Counted from the stretch's first letter, positions 28,275-37,378 are shown. The stretch: 64,000 nt of DNA from Sphingomonas pseudosanguinis (GCF_014196255.1 NZ_JACIDH010000012.1:29992-93991), one strand, 5' to 3'. A program made the numbers and translations. Notes: generated from the letters alone by a model not told the origin.

Positions 28275-28397
28275 CAACCCACTCCCTATGATGGAGCGAA
28301 CTGTCCTCTTCTATGATTTCCATCGTCAATACCGAATGCCACGTTCCCAAAACGTTCTCCGACTTGGCCAAAATCGCAGCTTGGGGCCGACTGGGCC

Positions 28398-29023
28398 AGG
28401 TAGGTGCAGGCCGGCGGAACGCGAAATGGGCCAATGTCGGTGAGCCGTGCTCCATCGTCACCGGCGACCTTGGGACATGGGCGGCCGATCGTGCCGCACA
28501 CCATGTCCCAGACGATCAGGCCATCAACACGCTGGTTGCGGGAGATCATCTCAACGCTCAAGCGCGTGTGGATCCCCGACCAAGCATTGCGACGTGGATC
28601 GGCGCCGAGGTTGGTGCAGATGCTCCAAATCACAAACTCGTCGGCATCGGCCGGCCGCTCGAATATGTTGGTGTTGTTGCCGTCTAAGCAACCCTTGAGG
28701 TCGATGACGGCAGTGCGACCTGATGGAAGCCGGACCCGATAGTCGTTGCGGCTGGAATCGTCGGTGAGATCCCACCCGGCGATAAAGCCTTCGTCCTCCA
28801 TGTGGTTGAGGACGTGCTGGACGAACTCGCGCTTGGTGCGCATCGTCGCGGAGAATTGCCCTCTCACCCGCTCGACGGCACCACGGAACAGGCCCGAATT
28901 GTAGAAGTCACGTTCGTCCAGGCCATGATCACCGAGCCGGTGCGCCTCGGTTTTCAGAACCTCGGCGAACCGCTCGATTTGCGCGCGCAGATCGCTGTTC
29001 TGCTCGCACGGTATGACGCTCAT
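28398..29023 (-). pseudogene. Restriction endonuclease-like gene, 3' end cut by the transposon
   Basis: About 208 codons of the original gene remain before the frame enters the transposon end (it runs on to 28286 in transposon sequence). The region YRVRLPSGRTAVIDLKGCLDGNN near residue 98 has the strand order and the E/D-x-K-type IDLKG motif of a PD-(D/E)XK nuclease. The preceding segment MEDEGFIAGWDLTDDSSRNDY supplies a possible first acidic residue. The start overlaps the stop of the methyltransferase gene (ATGA), so it is very probably its cognate nuclease. The loss of the C-terminus likely inactivates it. Confidence 0.72.
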
Positions 29024-30165
29024 GCAGCAGCCCGTTCGGCAGCCTCCGCCATGCCCAACAGGGGCTCTAGGATATGGTGGGCGAGGTGCCGAACAACCGG
29101 CACCGCCACCCCGTCGCCGGTCAGGTGGTATGCTTCATTGTAGTTGCGCGGCAGCTTGTAGTCATCGTCTAGACCCATGAGACGCGCTGTCTCGCGCGCG
29201 GAGATCAGTCGCGACCGCACTTTCGCGCCATCAATGACGACGATCACTTGGCGGCTGGAGCCGCCGGCGGGCGTGCGTAGGCAGCCAGATACGTCGTCGA
29301 AACGAACTTCGGCGCGTTGCACCTTTTTGCCTCCCTCAACTCGCGTGCGCTTGTAGACGCCTCCGACCATGCGGCGCCCTGCCCGCTTGGCGGCGTTCAC
29401 CTTGGCGAGGTTGATGGGCGACATCATGCCGAGGAGCTGCTGCGTTTCCGCAGACGTGTGCCAAGACACGCTCGACGGGTTCTCCTCGATCATGCTGGCG
29501 AACGTCGTGTTGCGTCGGTTGGGCGTCGGCATGTTCCACCACAACATGCCCTGTCGCAGCTCGGCCGGCAGCCGCTCGACTGCGCTTTGCAGGCCCCGCG
29601 TATGGAACGGCTCAATCGGCCCAGGCGCGAGTAGCGTCGAGTCGACTGTCACGTCGGCATGGACACCGATCACGAATAGACGAGGACGGGAGTGCGGAAG
29701 GAAGAGATCCGCGTTGATGACCAAGGCGCCGCAGCGGTAGCCCGCGTCCGCGAAGGTCTGGCAGATCGCCTCGAAATCCTTGCCCTCATGCGAGGTCAGT
29801 GTGCCGCAGACGTTCTCGAGCGCAATCAGCTTGGGTGCCCTTCCGTCCGCGATGAGGCCACGGATCACGTCCCAGAACGGGTAGAAGGTGCCCGAGCGCT
29901 CTCCGCGCAGCCCCGCCCCGCCCCCCGCCAGTGACAGGTCTTGGCAGGGGAATGAACCCCATACGAGATCGGCCACGCCGGGCAGCTTGGCGGCGGTGAT
30001 TTGCTTCACGTCACCGACCGTCAGCTCGCCGCCCATGCCCCAATTTGCTTGGTAGGTGAGCCCCTTCTTATGGTCGAAGTCGTTGGCGAACAGGCAGGTC
30101 CAACCCGCCCCCAGGCCAGCGCGCGCCATGCCTCCGCCAGCGAAGAACTCGTAGAACTTAGCCAT
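29020..30165 (-). CDS. DNA (cytosine-5) methyltransferase
   Basis: 381 residues with the motifs of C5 methylases in order. They are FYEFFAGGGMARAGLG (AdoMet binding, residues 4-19), GSFPCQDLSLAGGGAGLRG (catalytic Cys near 73), IALENVCGTLTS near 117, and PRLFVIGVH near 158. The target-recognition region is about 190-290 and the C-terminal part has GLDDDYKLPRNYNEAYHLTGDGVAVPV. It appears complete. It starts inside the end of the RHH gene (8-base overlap) and its stop overlaps the nuclease start, giving one operon. With its nuclease truncated it may act as an orphan methylase. Confidence 0.92.
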   Translation of the reverse strand: MAKFYEFFAGGGMARAGLGAGWTCLFANDFDHKKGLTYQANWGMGGELTVGDVKQITAAKLPGVADLVWGSFPCQDLSLAGGGAGLRGERSGTFYPFWDVIRGLIADGRAPKLIALENVCGTLTSHEGKDFEAICQTFADAGYRCGALVINADLFLPHSRPRLFVIGVHADVTVDSTLLAPGPIEPFHTRGLQSAVERLPAELRQGMLWWNMPTPNRRNTTFASMIEENPSSVSWHTSAETQQLLGMMSPINLAKVNAAKRAGRRMVGGVYKRTRVEGGKKVQRAEVRFDDVSGCLRTPAGGSSRQVIVVIDGAKVRSRLISARETARLMGLDDDYKLPRNYNEAYHLTGDGVAVPVVRHLAHHILEPLLGMAEAAERAAA

Positions 30166-30394
30166 TAGCGACCCGCCCTTCCCCGTGGCGATCGTTGGCG
30201 CTCGTCTCGCGCGCCAGCTTCTCCGCGACGGCTTCGGTGATCCAGGTGTTGCGCGAGACGTTGCCGAGGCGATCGGCGCGCGCCGCGTCGATCAGAGCGA
30301 ACGTCTCGGCCGATAGGCGGAGGTTGATGCGATCGAGATCGCGCACAGTGGCGGGCTTGGAAGACGTAGTCATGGCGCCATTGTGGCGCCACAT
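30158..30394 (-). CDS. Ribbon-helix-helix DNA-binding protein, probable regulator of the methyltransferase operon
   Basis: 78 residues (71 if translation starts at ATG 30373). The core DLDRINLRLSAETFALIDAARADRLGNVSRNTWITEAVAEKLARE has the beta strand, helix, turn and helix pattern of MetJ/Arc proteins. It ends 8 bases inside the methyltransferase gene. Two palindromes TGGCGCCA with centres 11 bases apart cover its start region, an arrangement expected for side-by-side RHH dimers. Autoregulation of the restriction-modification genes is therefore likely (inference). A toxin-linked antitoxin is an alternative, but no toxin gene is adjacent. Confidence 0.75.
   Translation of the reverse strand: MWRHNGAMTTSSKPATVRDLDRINLRLSAETFALIDAARADRLGNVSRNTWITEAVAEKLARETSANDRHGEGRVANG
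30373..30391. promoter_or_regulatory. Paired palindromic operator at the RHH gene start
   Basis: TGGCGCCA occurs at 30373-30380 and 30384-30391, separated by TTG, so the centres are 11 bases apart, one DNA turn. The whole 19-base unit lies between the two possible start codons of the RHH gene and upstream of the divergent GIY-YIG gene. It is a good candidate binding site for the RHH protein. Confidence 0.55.
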
Positions 30395-30500
30395 TTTGAC
30401 CTTGTCCAGTATGTTCTACATGTGTTCCTAATTTGCAAGGCCGATCGGGCTCGCGCCTATTCCCCTGCCGAGCTATATGTCACTGAAACGTGGAGCGTGC

Positions 30501-31253
30501 ATGGACGGTCGGAATCCAGACGAGATCAACTTCCCTCCGTTTGAAACGGAGGATTTGCGTAAGAATCTCGCACGTTATCTTGATAGTGCCTTCACCGCCG
30601 AAGGAGCTGCCGCTGCGTCGAAAGTCGGCAACTTCAAGTGGGGCGTATACGCCTTCTTCGATTATGACGGGGAACCGATCTACGTCGGGCAAACTAACGA
30701 GCAGCTTCGCACTCGCATCCGGCGCCATCTGACCAATCAACGCACCGATGCCGTTGCTATGTCTGTGCTTGACCCTTTCGAGGTGTACGAGATCGAGGTT
30801 TGGCCGCTTCCGGCCCTACAAGAGGTGTCGAAGCCGAGAAGCAAGACGGACGCGCGTTGGGCGGCATGGGAGTCGGCCGTCGATCAACTCAATGCACTGG
30901 AGCGTAAGGTTTACGATCAGGCGATCGAAAAGAGCCGATTCAAAGCTATCCTGAACGAGAAAGACCCACCGCTGGCGAAGGTCGAGATCGAGGCACCGCC
31001 ATCGTTCAGGGGACGCATCGTTTCTGATGAGGTGTTCGCGATCCGCTCGCACCCTGATTTTAGGATTGCCCGACGTGCGCTCATCATCGCCAGACTTGCC
31101 CAGGTCATCGCCGAGCGAAAGGTTCAAGGTGGATTGCGGCGGGTCATGCTGATCCAGGCAAAGCGCCTGCAATGGCTTGCCGATCGACGATATCAGGCCC
31201 TGGGGGGCGCAGAATCCGTGGAGCGGGAAGATGGCGCCGACACCGACGAGTAG
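30501..31253 (+). CDS. GIY-YIG nuclease domain protein
   Basis: 250 residues from ATG 30501 (GGAG five bases upstream; an in-frame ATG at 30477 would add eight). Near residue 48, WGVYAFFDYDGEPIYVGQTNEQLRTRIRRHL contains the GVY...YVG core and the Arg of the GIY-YIG active site. The Glu expected about 60 residues later could be that in ALERKVYDQAIEKSRF, but this is uncertain. The C-terminal 90 residues are helical and basic. It lies between the Z1 gene and the methyltransferase operon, on the opposite strand, so it may be part of the same defence locus. Confidence 0.75.
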   Translation: MDGRNPDEINFPPFETEDLRKNLARYLDSAFTAEGAAAASKVGNFKWGVYAFFDYDGEPIYVGQTNEQLRTRIRRHLTNQRTDAVAMSVLDPFEVYEIEVWPLPALQEVSKPRSKTDARWAAWESAVDQLNALERKVYDQAIEKSRFKAILNEKDPPLAKVEIEAPPSFRGRIVSDEVFAIRSHPDFRIARRALIIARLAQVIAERKVQGGLRRVMLIQAKRLQWLADRRYQALGGAESVEREDGADTDE

Positions 31254-32855
31254 CTCATCGCGGGTGCCTGCGTGTCGGCGCTCCCCCTCGCCTGCTTCTA
31301 AGCCGCAACCTTTGTTGCGAAGATGCAGGGCTCCACATCGGCAGGGGCTGCCAGGATAGGCCACCAGAACTTATGGCCGCTCCAGCCCTGCTCCTTAGTG
31401 CCTTCCTGTTGTAGCAGCACCAGCGCCGGTTTCGAGCGTCCAGGGTCCATCACGGTTGATCGAAGCGCGGTGCCCAAGATCGAGCGGCCGGACTTGTCAC
31501 CGGAACCCCCTTTGGTCAGCCGACGCCCTGTTTCTGCTAGCACGACCAGGTTGCCGTCGCCGCCGTCGCGAACGTCGGAATAATAGTCGATCAGGCCGCG
31601 CATGGCGTCCCACTCGAACTCCGTGTCGTCAAACTCCATCGTCTCCTCGATGGCGTCGATAATCTCGATCGCGCGGGCGCGGTCCAGCTCGGCGAAACCG
31701 GCGGCGTTGATCCATCGAGGATCAATTAGCGCATCGATCTTGGCCTGGGCCGCGGCCATTGCCCGACCGCGGATCGTCTGGAACCCAGTGGGCAAAACCA
31801 TGCCGTTCGGTCGGACCGGCACCACCGAGCTGAGCATCACCTTATTGGGCGCGCACGGGCGCACCCGCTGCAAGGGGTCGGTCTGAATGAACACGACGCC
31901 GCGGTCGTGGGCGCCCGTCTCGAAAGCTTCCCGTAGCGCGTTCTCAAAGCCGTTGATCGTGAACAGCCGATCATACACCCCTTGCGACGTGTAGAACCTC
32001 GTCACCGCCAGATCGGGCCGTGACCGGTTGCCATACATGCGTGAGTGCTGAAGCACGGTATCAGCCTGCATCGTTCGGGGGTTTCGGCCGTAGTAGAAGG
32101 CGATCAGGTTCGGGATGGTGATGCCTCGGTCGAGGATATTGCCGCCGACATAGATATTAAACGGCGTGCGCAGCTTCAGCTCGGCTTGCGTGTCAAGCAG
32201 CGCCATCACATCCTTGTCGGAGTTCACCGTCTCCCGCACCACGTCATCGCTTTGCAGCGCATCAATAAAAAGTTCGAACGCCTCTTGGCGCGAGGGCATA
32301 CGACCCTTGTCGGCGCTGACCGACGTATCGAGGTCATCATAAGCCGCATCGAACAGTGGCCGCAGCGTCTCCGGATCGTTTTCCGCGTGATCCAAGATCG
32401 CTTCGCTAATCCATTCGATCACCTGATCCTGCCAAGCGTGCGCCGCCTTCTGCGTATCGTTGTGGATTATCATCGCGTACTTGCGCTTGCGCTCGCCGGC
32501 CTCGTGCTGCTGCCAGCGCCGCACGCACGCGGCCAGGACGAAAGTGATGATGGCGCGCCGAAGACCGACGGTGTTGGGACTGTCCAACACCGAGTTCGGA
32601 TGAATGCGTCGCTTGTCGGGGCGGCGAAGCGCATCCTGCTCCAAGTCGCTGACCGTTACGATGAGGTGGTGACGCGGATCGTCGGTATCGTGGCCACCAA
32701 AATAATCGTCGCCTCCGACGTAACCGCCGTGGATCGGCAGCAGTTCGGTAAACGCCGGCTTTTTGGGTTTGAACACGAAGTTGCCGCCGGCGTTGGCTGC
32801 CTCATAGCCCTCCGGCTGGAGGTAGAGCGAGTAAGGCGTCGCGGTCACCTGGAGG

Positions 32856-34174
32856 GGAGTGTCAGGAATTTCGTGTGCGGGCGGGCATAATGGGAAAGAA
32901 GGAGCCCCGAAATGTCCCGACGCAAAGAGCCTGCGATACCGAACGATCTGCTGGATCAGCTGCTGGCTGGCGCTGATGCTGGTACCGCGCTGGCGCAGGG
33001 CGGCCTGCTGGATGCGCTGAAGAAGGCGCTGACGGAGCGCGCTTTGAACGCGGAGATGGATTATCATCTGGCCGGAGACGACGGCACCGGCAACTCGCGC
33101 ACGGCTACGGCCGGAAGACGATCACGACCGATACCGGCAAGCTGGCGATCGACGTACCACGTGACCGGCAGAGCAGTTTCGACCCGCAGCTGATCGCCAA
33201 ATACCAGCGGCGCTTTCCGGGCTTCGACGAGAAGATCGTGTCGATGTACGCGCGCGGCATGAGTACCCGCGAGATCACAGGACACCTGCACGATCTGTAC
33301 GGCATCGACGTATCGCCGGACCTGATCTCGAGCGTGACCGACGCGGTGCTCGACGAGGTGGCGATCTGGCAGCAGCGGCCGCTCGACCCGGTCTACCCGC
33401 TCGTATTTTTCGACGCCTTGCGGGTGAAGATCCGTGACGAAGGCATGGTGCGCAACAAGGCGATCCACATCGCGCTCGGCGTCCGCGCCGACGGCGCCAA
33501 GGAGGTGCTGGGCCTGTGGCTGGAGCAGAACGAAGGGGCCAAATTCTGGCTCAGGGTCATGAACGAGCTGAGGAACCGCGGCACCGAGGACATCCTGCTC
33601 GCCGTGGTCGATGGCCTGAAGGGCTTTCCGGAAGCGATCACGGCCGTGTTCCCCGACGCCGTGGTTCAGACATGCATCGTCCATCTGCTGCGCAATTCCA
33701 TGGACTTTGTGTCCTGGAAGGACCGCAAGGGCCTGGCGACTGCGTTGAAGGAGATCTACCGCGCGCCCAGTGCCGAGGCGGCCGAGCAGGCCCTGACTGC
33801 GTTCGAGGCGGGTCCTTGGGGAACCCGCTATCCCGCCATTGCCCAGAGCTGGCGGCGCGCCTGGGCCGAGGTCATCCCGTTCTTCGCCTTTCCCGACGAG
33901 GTTCGGCGGATCATCTACACCACCAACGCCATCGAGGCGCTGAACTCGAAACTGCGCCGGGCCGTCCGTGCACGCGGCCATTTCCCCAGCGACGAGGCCG
34001 CCACCAAGCTGCTCTACCTGATCTTGAACCGGTCGGAAAAAGAGTGGAGGATGCCACCACGTGAGTGGACCATGGCCAAGGCACAGTTCGCCGTCATCTT
34101 CGGCGAACGCTTCATCAGGGCCATGGCGGCGTAATGTTCAGCCGCCCGCCCGCACACGAAATTCCTGACACTCC
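32856..34174 (+). mobile_element. IS256-family insertion sequence
   Basis: Ends read GGAGTGTCAGGAATTTCGTG inward from 32856 and, inverted, from 34174; the match extends for about 30 bases. The flanks carry the direct repeat CACCTGGAG(G) (32846-32855 and 34175-34184), consistent with the 8-9-bp duplication of IS256 plus one ambiguous base. Length is about 1.32 kb, normal for the family. Confidence 0.93.
32912..34134 (+). pseudogene. IS256-family transposase (MULE type) with a one-base deletion
   Basis: The N-terminal part (32912 to about 33100) reads up to GDDGTGNSR. The main part follows in another frame from about 33101 and carries Asp in LVFFDALRVKIRDEG, Asp in LLAVVDGLKGFPEA, and Glu in IYTTNAIEALNSKLR. 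The family consensus at the break is RNGYGRKT; here the Asn codon lacks one base (after position 33100). This destroys the normal reading frame, unless the reading is a sequencing error. With all other motifs intact the decay is recent. Confidence 0.88.
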
Positions 34175-34830
34175 CACCTGGAGGAAGGCAATGCCCTCAA
34201 CCATGCGGCGCAGATCGTCCATTTTCTCAGCGATGGCGCCCTGCTCGATAGCTTGCTGCCCGCGCTTGCGCACGAACCGGACGCTGGCGAGGTCCGCTTC
34301 ATCATCGATCAGCAGCACCTTGCGCTTTTGCAGATCGGCATGGGCCTCCATAAATTCGATTAGGCGGTCAAGATTCTGCGCCTGCTTCTTCGCCACAATG
34401 ACGATTTTGCGCTTCAGCTCGCTGCGCGTCAGCTTACCAGGCAACTTCATGATATCGAGAACGATCATCTCGTCCTCGTCTATGAACTCGGCAAAATCGG
34501 CGCTAAGGCGGGCAACGGTCTGCGCTGACAAGGTCTTGGTGCCCTTGGTCAGCACCAACGCGATATCGAAATCCCGATCGAACGCACGCGCAATCGCCCC
34601 CACGAACCCGCGCGTTTTGCCCGACTGGATTTTGCCCAGGAGCATCCCCGGCCGATCACCGGTCGTATCGACATCCTCGAGCTGGTTGACGACGCGCTCG
34701 ATGCACGCGGCCAGCTCGTCGCTATCGCCGCGGGTCTGCCTCAACCGAGCATAGAACCCCGTCATTGTTCCTCCCCCTTCGCTGTTCATGAGTTGCGCTG
34801 GCTCGTAATATAGGCGCCCCGCAACGTACC

Positions 34831-35016
34831 TTACAGCATCAGCTTCTCCGCCTCCGCAATCACAGGTTCTGGGTCGCCGAAGCGGTATTCTGCTAGGTCT
34901 TCGCAGTCGGTCTCGCTGAGCGGCATCTTACTATATTCGCCTTGGCGGAGCGCGTCGAGGTTCGTGACGAGAGCGACACGCTGGTGTTCCAATGGCCTCG
35001 CACCGTGAAGGTGGCC
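34831..35016 (-). pseudogene. Possible C-terminal remnant of a gene upstream of the Z1 gene
   Basis: An open stretch of 61 codons ends in a TAA 65 bases before the Z1 start and reads EHQRVALVTNLDALRQGEYS and KMPLSETDCEDLAEYRFGDP with natural-looking composition. There is no start codon with a ribosome site. In related Z1 loci a MutL-like (GHKL) ATPase gene precedes Z1, so this may be its last piece, cut when the recombinase segment arrived. The protein fragment itself is not diagnostic. Confidence 0.35.
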
Positions 35017-35057
35017 TCACAATCGCCGGCATAATCGGACGCGCGGGTGGCTAGGCA

Positions 35058-35639
35058 TCACCCTTCGGTGCTGGACGCGGCCTCCCGTTCGCTCGCCGGG
35101 AATTGCCGGTAGAAGGTAGAGAGGCCGACGCCCAGCAGCTTCGCGACCCGCGCCGGTTTCTCGCCCACGGCGAGCAGTTTGCGGGCCGTGTCGATCCTGT
35201 CGGGTGTCATCACCAGCTTGCGCCCTCCCCCCGTGCTGCCCTTCTCGCGCGCCGCCGCCAGCCCGGCGATCGTCCGCTCCTTTACCAGCTCGCGTTCCAT
35301 CTCCGCGACCGATGCGAGGATGTGGAACAGGAGCCGGCCCGATGCCGTCGACGTGTCGAACCCATCCGTCAGCGATCGAAAGTCGATCCCCCGCTCAGAC
35401 AGGTCCGCAGCCAGCGCGATCAGACCCTGGATCGAGCGGCCGAGCCGATCGAGTTTCCAGATTACCAGCGTGTCGCCGGCGCGTGCGAAGCCCAGCGCCT
35501 CGACCAGCCCCGGCCGGTTGATCTTCGCACCGCTCGCCTTGTCGGTGAACACCTTCTCGCACCCGGCCTTTGCCAGTGCATCGAGTTGCAACGTCAAATC
35601 CTGATCGGCCGTCGAGACACGCGCATAGCCGATCAGCAT
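35058..35639 (-). CDS. Serine recombinase of the resolvase/invertase family
   Basis: 193 residues from ATG 35639 (GGGAAAG upstream). MLIGYARVSTADQ holds the catalytic Ser near residue 10. Further family segments are LVIWKLDRLGRSIQGLI near 65, GRLLFHILASVAEMERELVKERT (E helix) near 105 and the C-terminal helix-turn-helix KPARVAKLLGVGLSTFYRQF. Size and layout match Hin/Tn3-type small recombinases. Upstream, 35640-35785 is full of TTCCCGATT/AATCGGGAA-type repeats that look like binding sites. One 23-base copy recurs inverted 20.5 kb away (56211-56233), so it could invert or resolve that interval. Confidence 0.9.
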   Translation of the reverse strand: MLIGYARVSTADQDLTLQLDALAKAGCEKVFTDKASGAKINRPGLVEALGFARAGDTLVIWKLDRLGRSIQGLIALAADLSERGIDFRSLTDGFDTSTASGRLLFHILASVAEMERELVKERTIAGLAAAREKGSTGGGRKLVMTPDRIDTARKLLAVGEKPARVAKLLGVGLSTFYRQFPASEREAASSTEG

Positions 35640-35682
35640 CTTTCCCGTTTCCCCGTCAAAATCGGCAGTTTCGGGAATTGTA

Positions 35683-35705
35683 AATCGGGAACAGGTTTTG
35701 GGAAA
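35683..35705. repeat. 23-bp recombinase-site candidate, copy 1
   Basis: AATCGGGAACAGGTTTTGGG and three further A residues; identical in inverted orientation to 56211-56233. It sits 44 bases upstream of the recombinase start, among weaker repeats with the same GGGAA/TTCCC halves (near 35643, 35672 and 35760-35775), as in a res or inversion site next to its gene. Confidence 0.7.
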
Positions 35706-35827
35706 GCGGAACCCGCAGGCGTCCGTCAGCGCGATCGGCGGCTCGGCATTCCCGTCACTGGTTCCCAATCGGGAAAGAAACTCAGATCATGTCCCGTTGA
35801 ACAGCACGCTTGCGCAGTGGAAACAGC

Positions 35828-36715
35828 CTATTTGACCGGACCGAAGCGGTTCAAAGGCACCTTGAGGAACGCCGTTCCGCACGCATCAGCATCCGGCAAC
35901 CGCCCGCCACGGATATTGACCTGAAGTGCAGCGAGCATGAGATCTGGCAACGGGAGCGAAGCGTCGCGCTTCTCGCGGGTTTCCACGAACTCCGCTTCGT
36001 CGATGCCATCGCGTACATGGATGTTGTCACGGCGCTGTTCGGCAACTGTCGAACGGCCGATCACCTCGCGACCGTCCTTGCCGTAGTCGTGTCCTACATA
36101 GGTCGCGGTTTCAGGTGAGAGGTCGAGGATTGCGCGGATCGAGCGCCAAAGTGCGTGCGCATCACCACCGGGGAAATCCGCCCGGCTCGTGCCGCTGTCG
36201 GGCACCATCAGCGTATCGTGAACGAACGCCGCGTCACCCACGACATAAGTAATCGAGGCGAGCGTGTGGCCAGGCGAGAGCATGACGCGCGCATCGAGCG
36301 AGCCGATCGTGAACTGCTCGCCATCGTTGAATAGGTGATCCCACTGGCTGCCATCGACGGGCAGGTCGGGCAGGCAGTAGATGTCCTGCCAAAGCTTCTG
36401 CACCTCCACGACCCTGGCGCCGATTGCGGTTTTGCCACCCGTCTCTTCCGCAAGGTACGGGGCGGCCGAGAAGTGATCGGCATGGGGATGGGTATCGAGC
36501 ACCCATTCCACATTAAGCCCGTTCGCGCGGACATAATCGAGGATCAGATCGGCATTGTCGGTTGCGGTCGCACCGGCGCGCGGATCGAAGTCAAGGACCG
36601 GGTCGATGATCGCGGCGGTCTTTGTGGTTTCGTCGACCACGACATACTGGAAACTGCCGGTGCGCTCGTCGTGGAGCGACGCGACCGTCATGCCCTTGTG
36701 GTTATACTCGATCAT
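35828..36715 (-). CDS. MBL-fold hydrolase, persulfide dioxygenase-like (Blh/ETHE1 type), copy at operon end
   Basis: 295 residues. The metal motif THPHADH near residue 76, a second His in SPGHTLAS near 147, Asp in FVHDTLMVPDSG near 166 and GHDYGKDG near 212 give the ETHE1/Blh metal set. These iron enzymes oxidise glutathione persulfide to sulfite. It is the last gene of the ten-gene sulfur operon and a diverged paralogue of the first gene (42137-43054), with which it shares the same length and C-terminal NIRGG/NMRGG segment. Cytoplasmic, no signal peptide. Confidence 0.85.
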   Translation of the reverse strand: MIEYNHKGMTVASLHDERTGSFQYVVVDETTKTAAIIDPVLDFDPRAGATATDNADLILDYVRANGLNVEWVLDTHPHADHFSAAPYLAEETGGKTAIGARVVEVQKLWQDIYCLPDLPVDGSQWDHLFNDGEQFTIGSLDARVMLSPGHTLASITYVVGDAAFVHDTLMVPDSGTSRADFPGGDAHALWRSIRAILDLSPETATYVGHDYGKDGREVIGRSTVAEQRRDNIHVRDGIDEAEFVETREKRDASLPLPDLMLAALQVNIRGGRLPDADACGTAFLKVPLNRFGPVK

Positions 36716-36736
36716 GTTTCGTATCCTCTCGCATCG

Positions 36737-37378
36737 TCAGCTTTCTGCCCGCGCACGCGCGAACAGCCGTTCGAAGTCGGCGGTGTCGATCGCCCCCATC
36801 ACCAGCAGGCGTCCGGCAAGATAACCCGGGGTGCCGGCTAGCCCGATCGAATAGGCTTCCCGTCCGTTCGCCCGCAGGCGGGCCGCGACAGCGTCAGCGT
36901 GGGCGGCAAGCCAGGTCGTCGCGCGCCGCCAGTCGCCCCCAGCGCGCTCGACGATGTCCCGCAGCATGTCGTCATCGATCGTGCGGCTGTCCGTCATCAA
37001 CGCGCGATGTACGGCCGGATAAATCCCTTGTTCGGCGCAGGCGATCGCAACGCTTGCGGCACGTTCGGAGGGCGGACCGAAGATCGGCCAGTCCTTGTAG
37101 ATGACCCGCACCTTGCCGTCGCGTTGCACAGCTTCTTCCAGGGCGGGAAACCCATGACGGCAGGCCGGGCAACGATAGTCGGTGAACACGGCAAGCCGGA
37201 GCGTAGCATCGGCAGGCCCGTCCTCCGGCGAGCCGTTACCGGCCAGGATCAGGTCAGCGGTCGGACCGACATCGCGACCAATCGGGGCAGTACGCCGAAG
37301 AATCTGCCCGACTGCCCAGCCACCCACGACCACCGCGCCCAGTCCGGCAAGCTGTCTCCGATTGAGCGGCCCGGGCAT
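36737..37378 (-). CDS. DsbA-like thioredoxin-fold protein, membrane anchored or exported
   Basis: 213 residues. Residues 1-28 are a twin-Arg-like hydrophobic leader (LNRRQLAGLGAVVVGGW). The thioredoxin fold carries the CPAC active site in FTDYRCPACRHGFPAL near residue 72 and the cis-Pro loop GLAGTPGYLAG near 185. The KDWPIFGPPSERAAS segment is shared with the neighbouring paralogue and typical of DsbA-family proteins linked to sulfur or metal stress. It would handle periplasmic disulfides or persulfides. Two bases separate it from the next gene upstream. Confidence 0.85.
   Translation of the reverse strand: MPGPLNRRQLAGLGAVVVGGWAVGQILRRTAPIGRDVGPTADLILAGNGSPEDGPADATLRLAVFTDYRCPACRHGFPALEEAVQRDGKVRVIYKDWPIFGPPSERAASVAIACAEQGIYPAVHRALMTDSRTIDDDMLRDIVERAGGDWRRATTWLAAHADAVAARLRANGREAYSIGLAGTPGYLAGRLLVMGAIDTADFERLFARARAES

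Larger units (their letters stand above)
24289..28397 (-). mobile_element. Tn3-family transposon (tnpA, tnpR, res) without target duplication
   Basis: The ends (24289-24333 and 28353-28397) match at about 41 of 45 positions in inverted orientation, both starting GGCCCAGTCGGCCC. Inside are tnpA, a res-like spacer and tnpR, all reading left; no passenger gene is present. Flanking pentamers differ (GATTA left, AGGTA right), so the usual 5-bp duplication is missing. A receptor gene is truncated on the left and a nuclease gene on the right. An adjacent deletion or recombination between two copies is the simplest explanation. Confidence 0.9.
31298..34765 (-). pseudogene. Z1-domain ATPase of a restriction-modification-like system, split by IS256
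   Basis: The 5' part (34765 to 34175) has Walker A GKIQSGKTRG near residue 44-53, then LLIDDEAD near 150 and GIAFLQV. The 3' part (32845 to 31298) continues TATPYSLYLQPEGYE and contains the Z1 helicase-like segments NIYVGGNILDRGITIPNL and HSRMYGNR. Excising the insert and one copy of the 9-10-base duplication gives an open frame of about 712 codons from ATG 34765 (GGGGGAGGAAC upstream). Z1 proteins are known from cytosine-methylase linked defence loci together with MutL-like ATPases and PD-(D/E)XK nucleases. Confidence 0.88.

Noticed and set aside
24284..28402. 5-bp target duplication for the Tn3-type transposon
   Set aside because: The flanking pentamers GATTA and AGGTA do not match, even when the ends are shifted by one or two bases.
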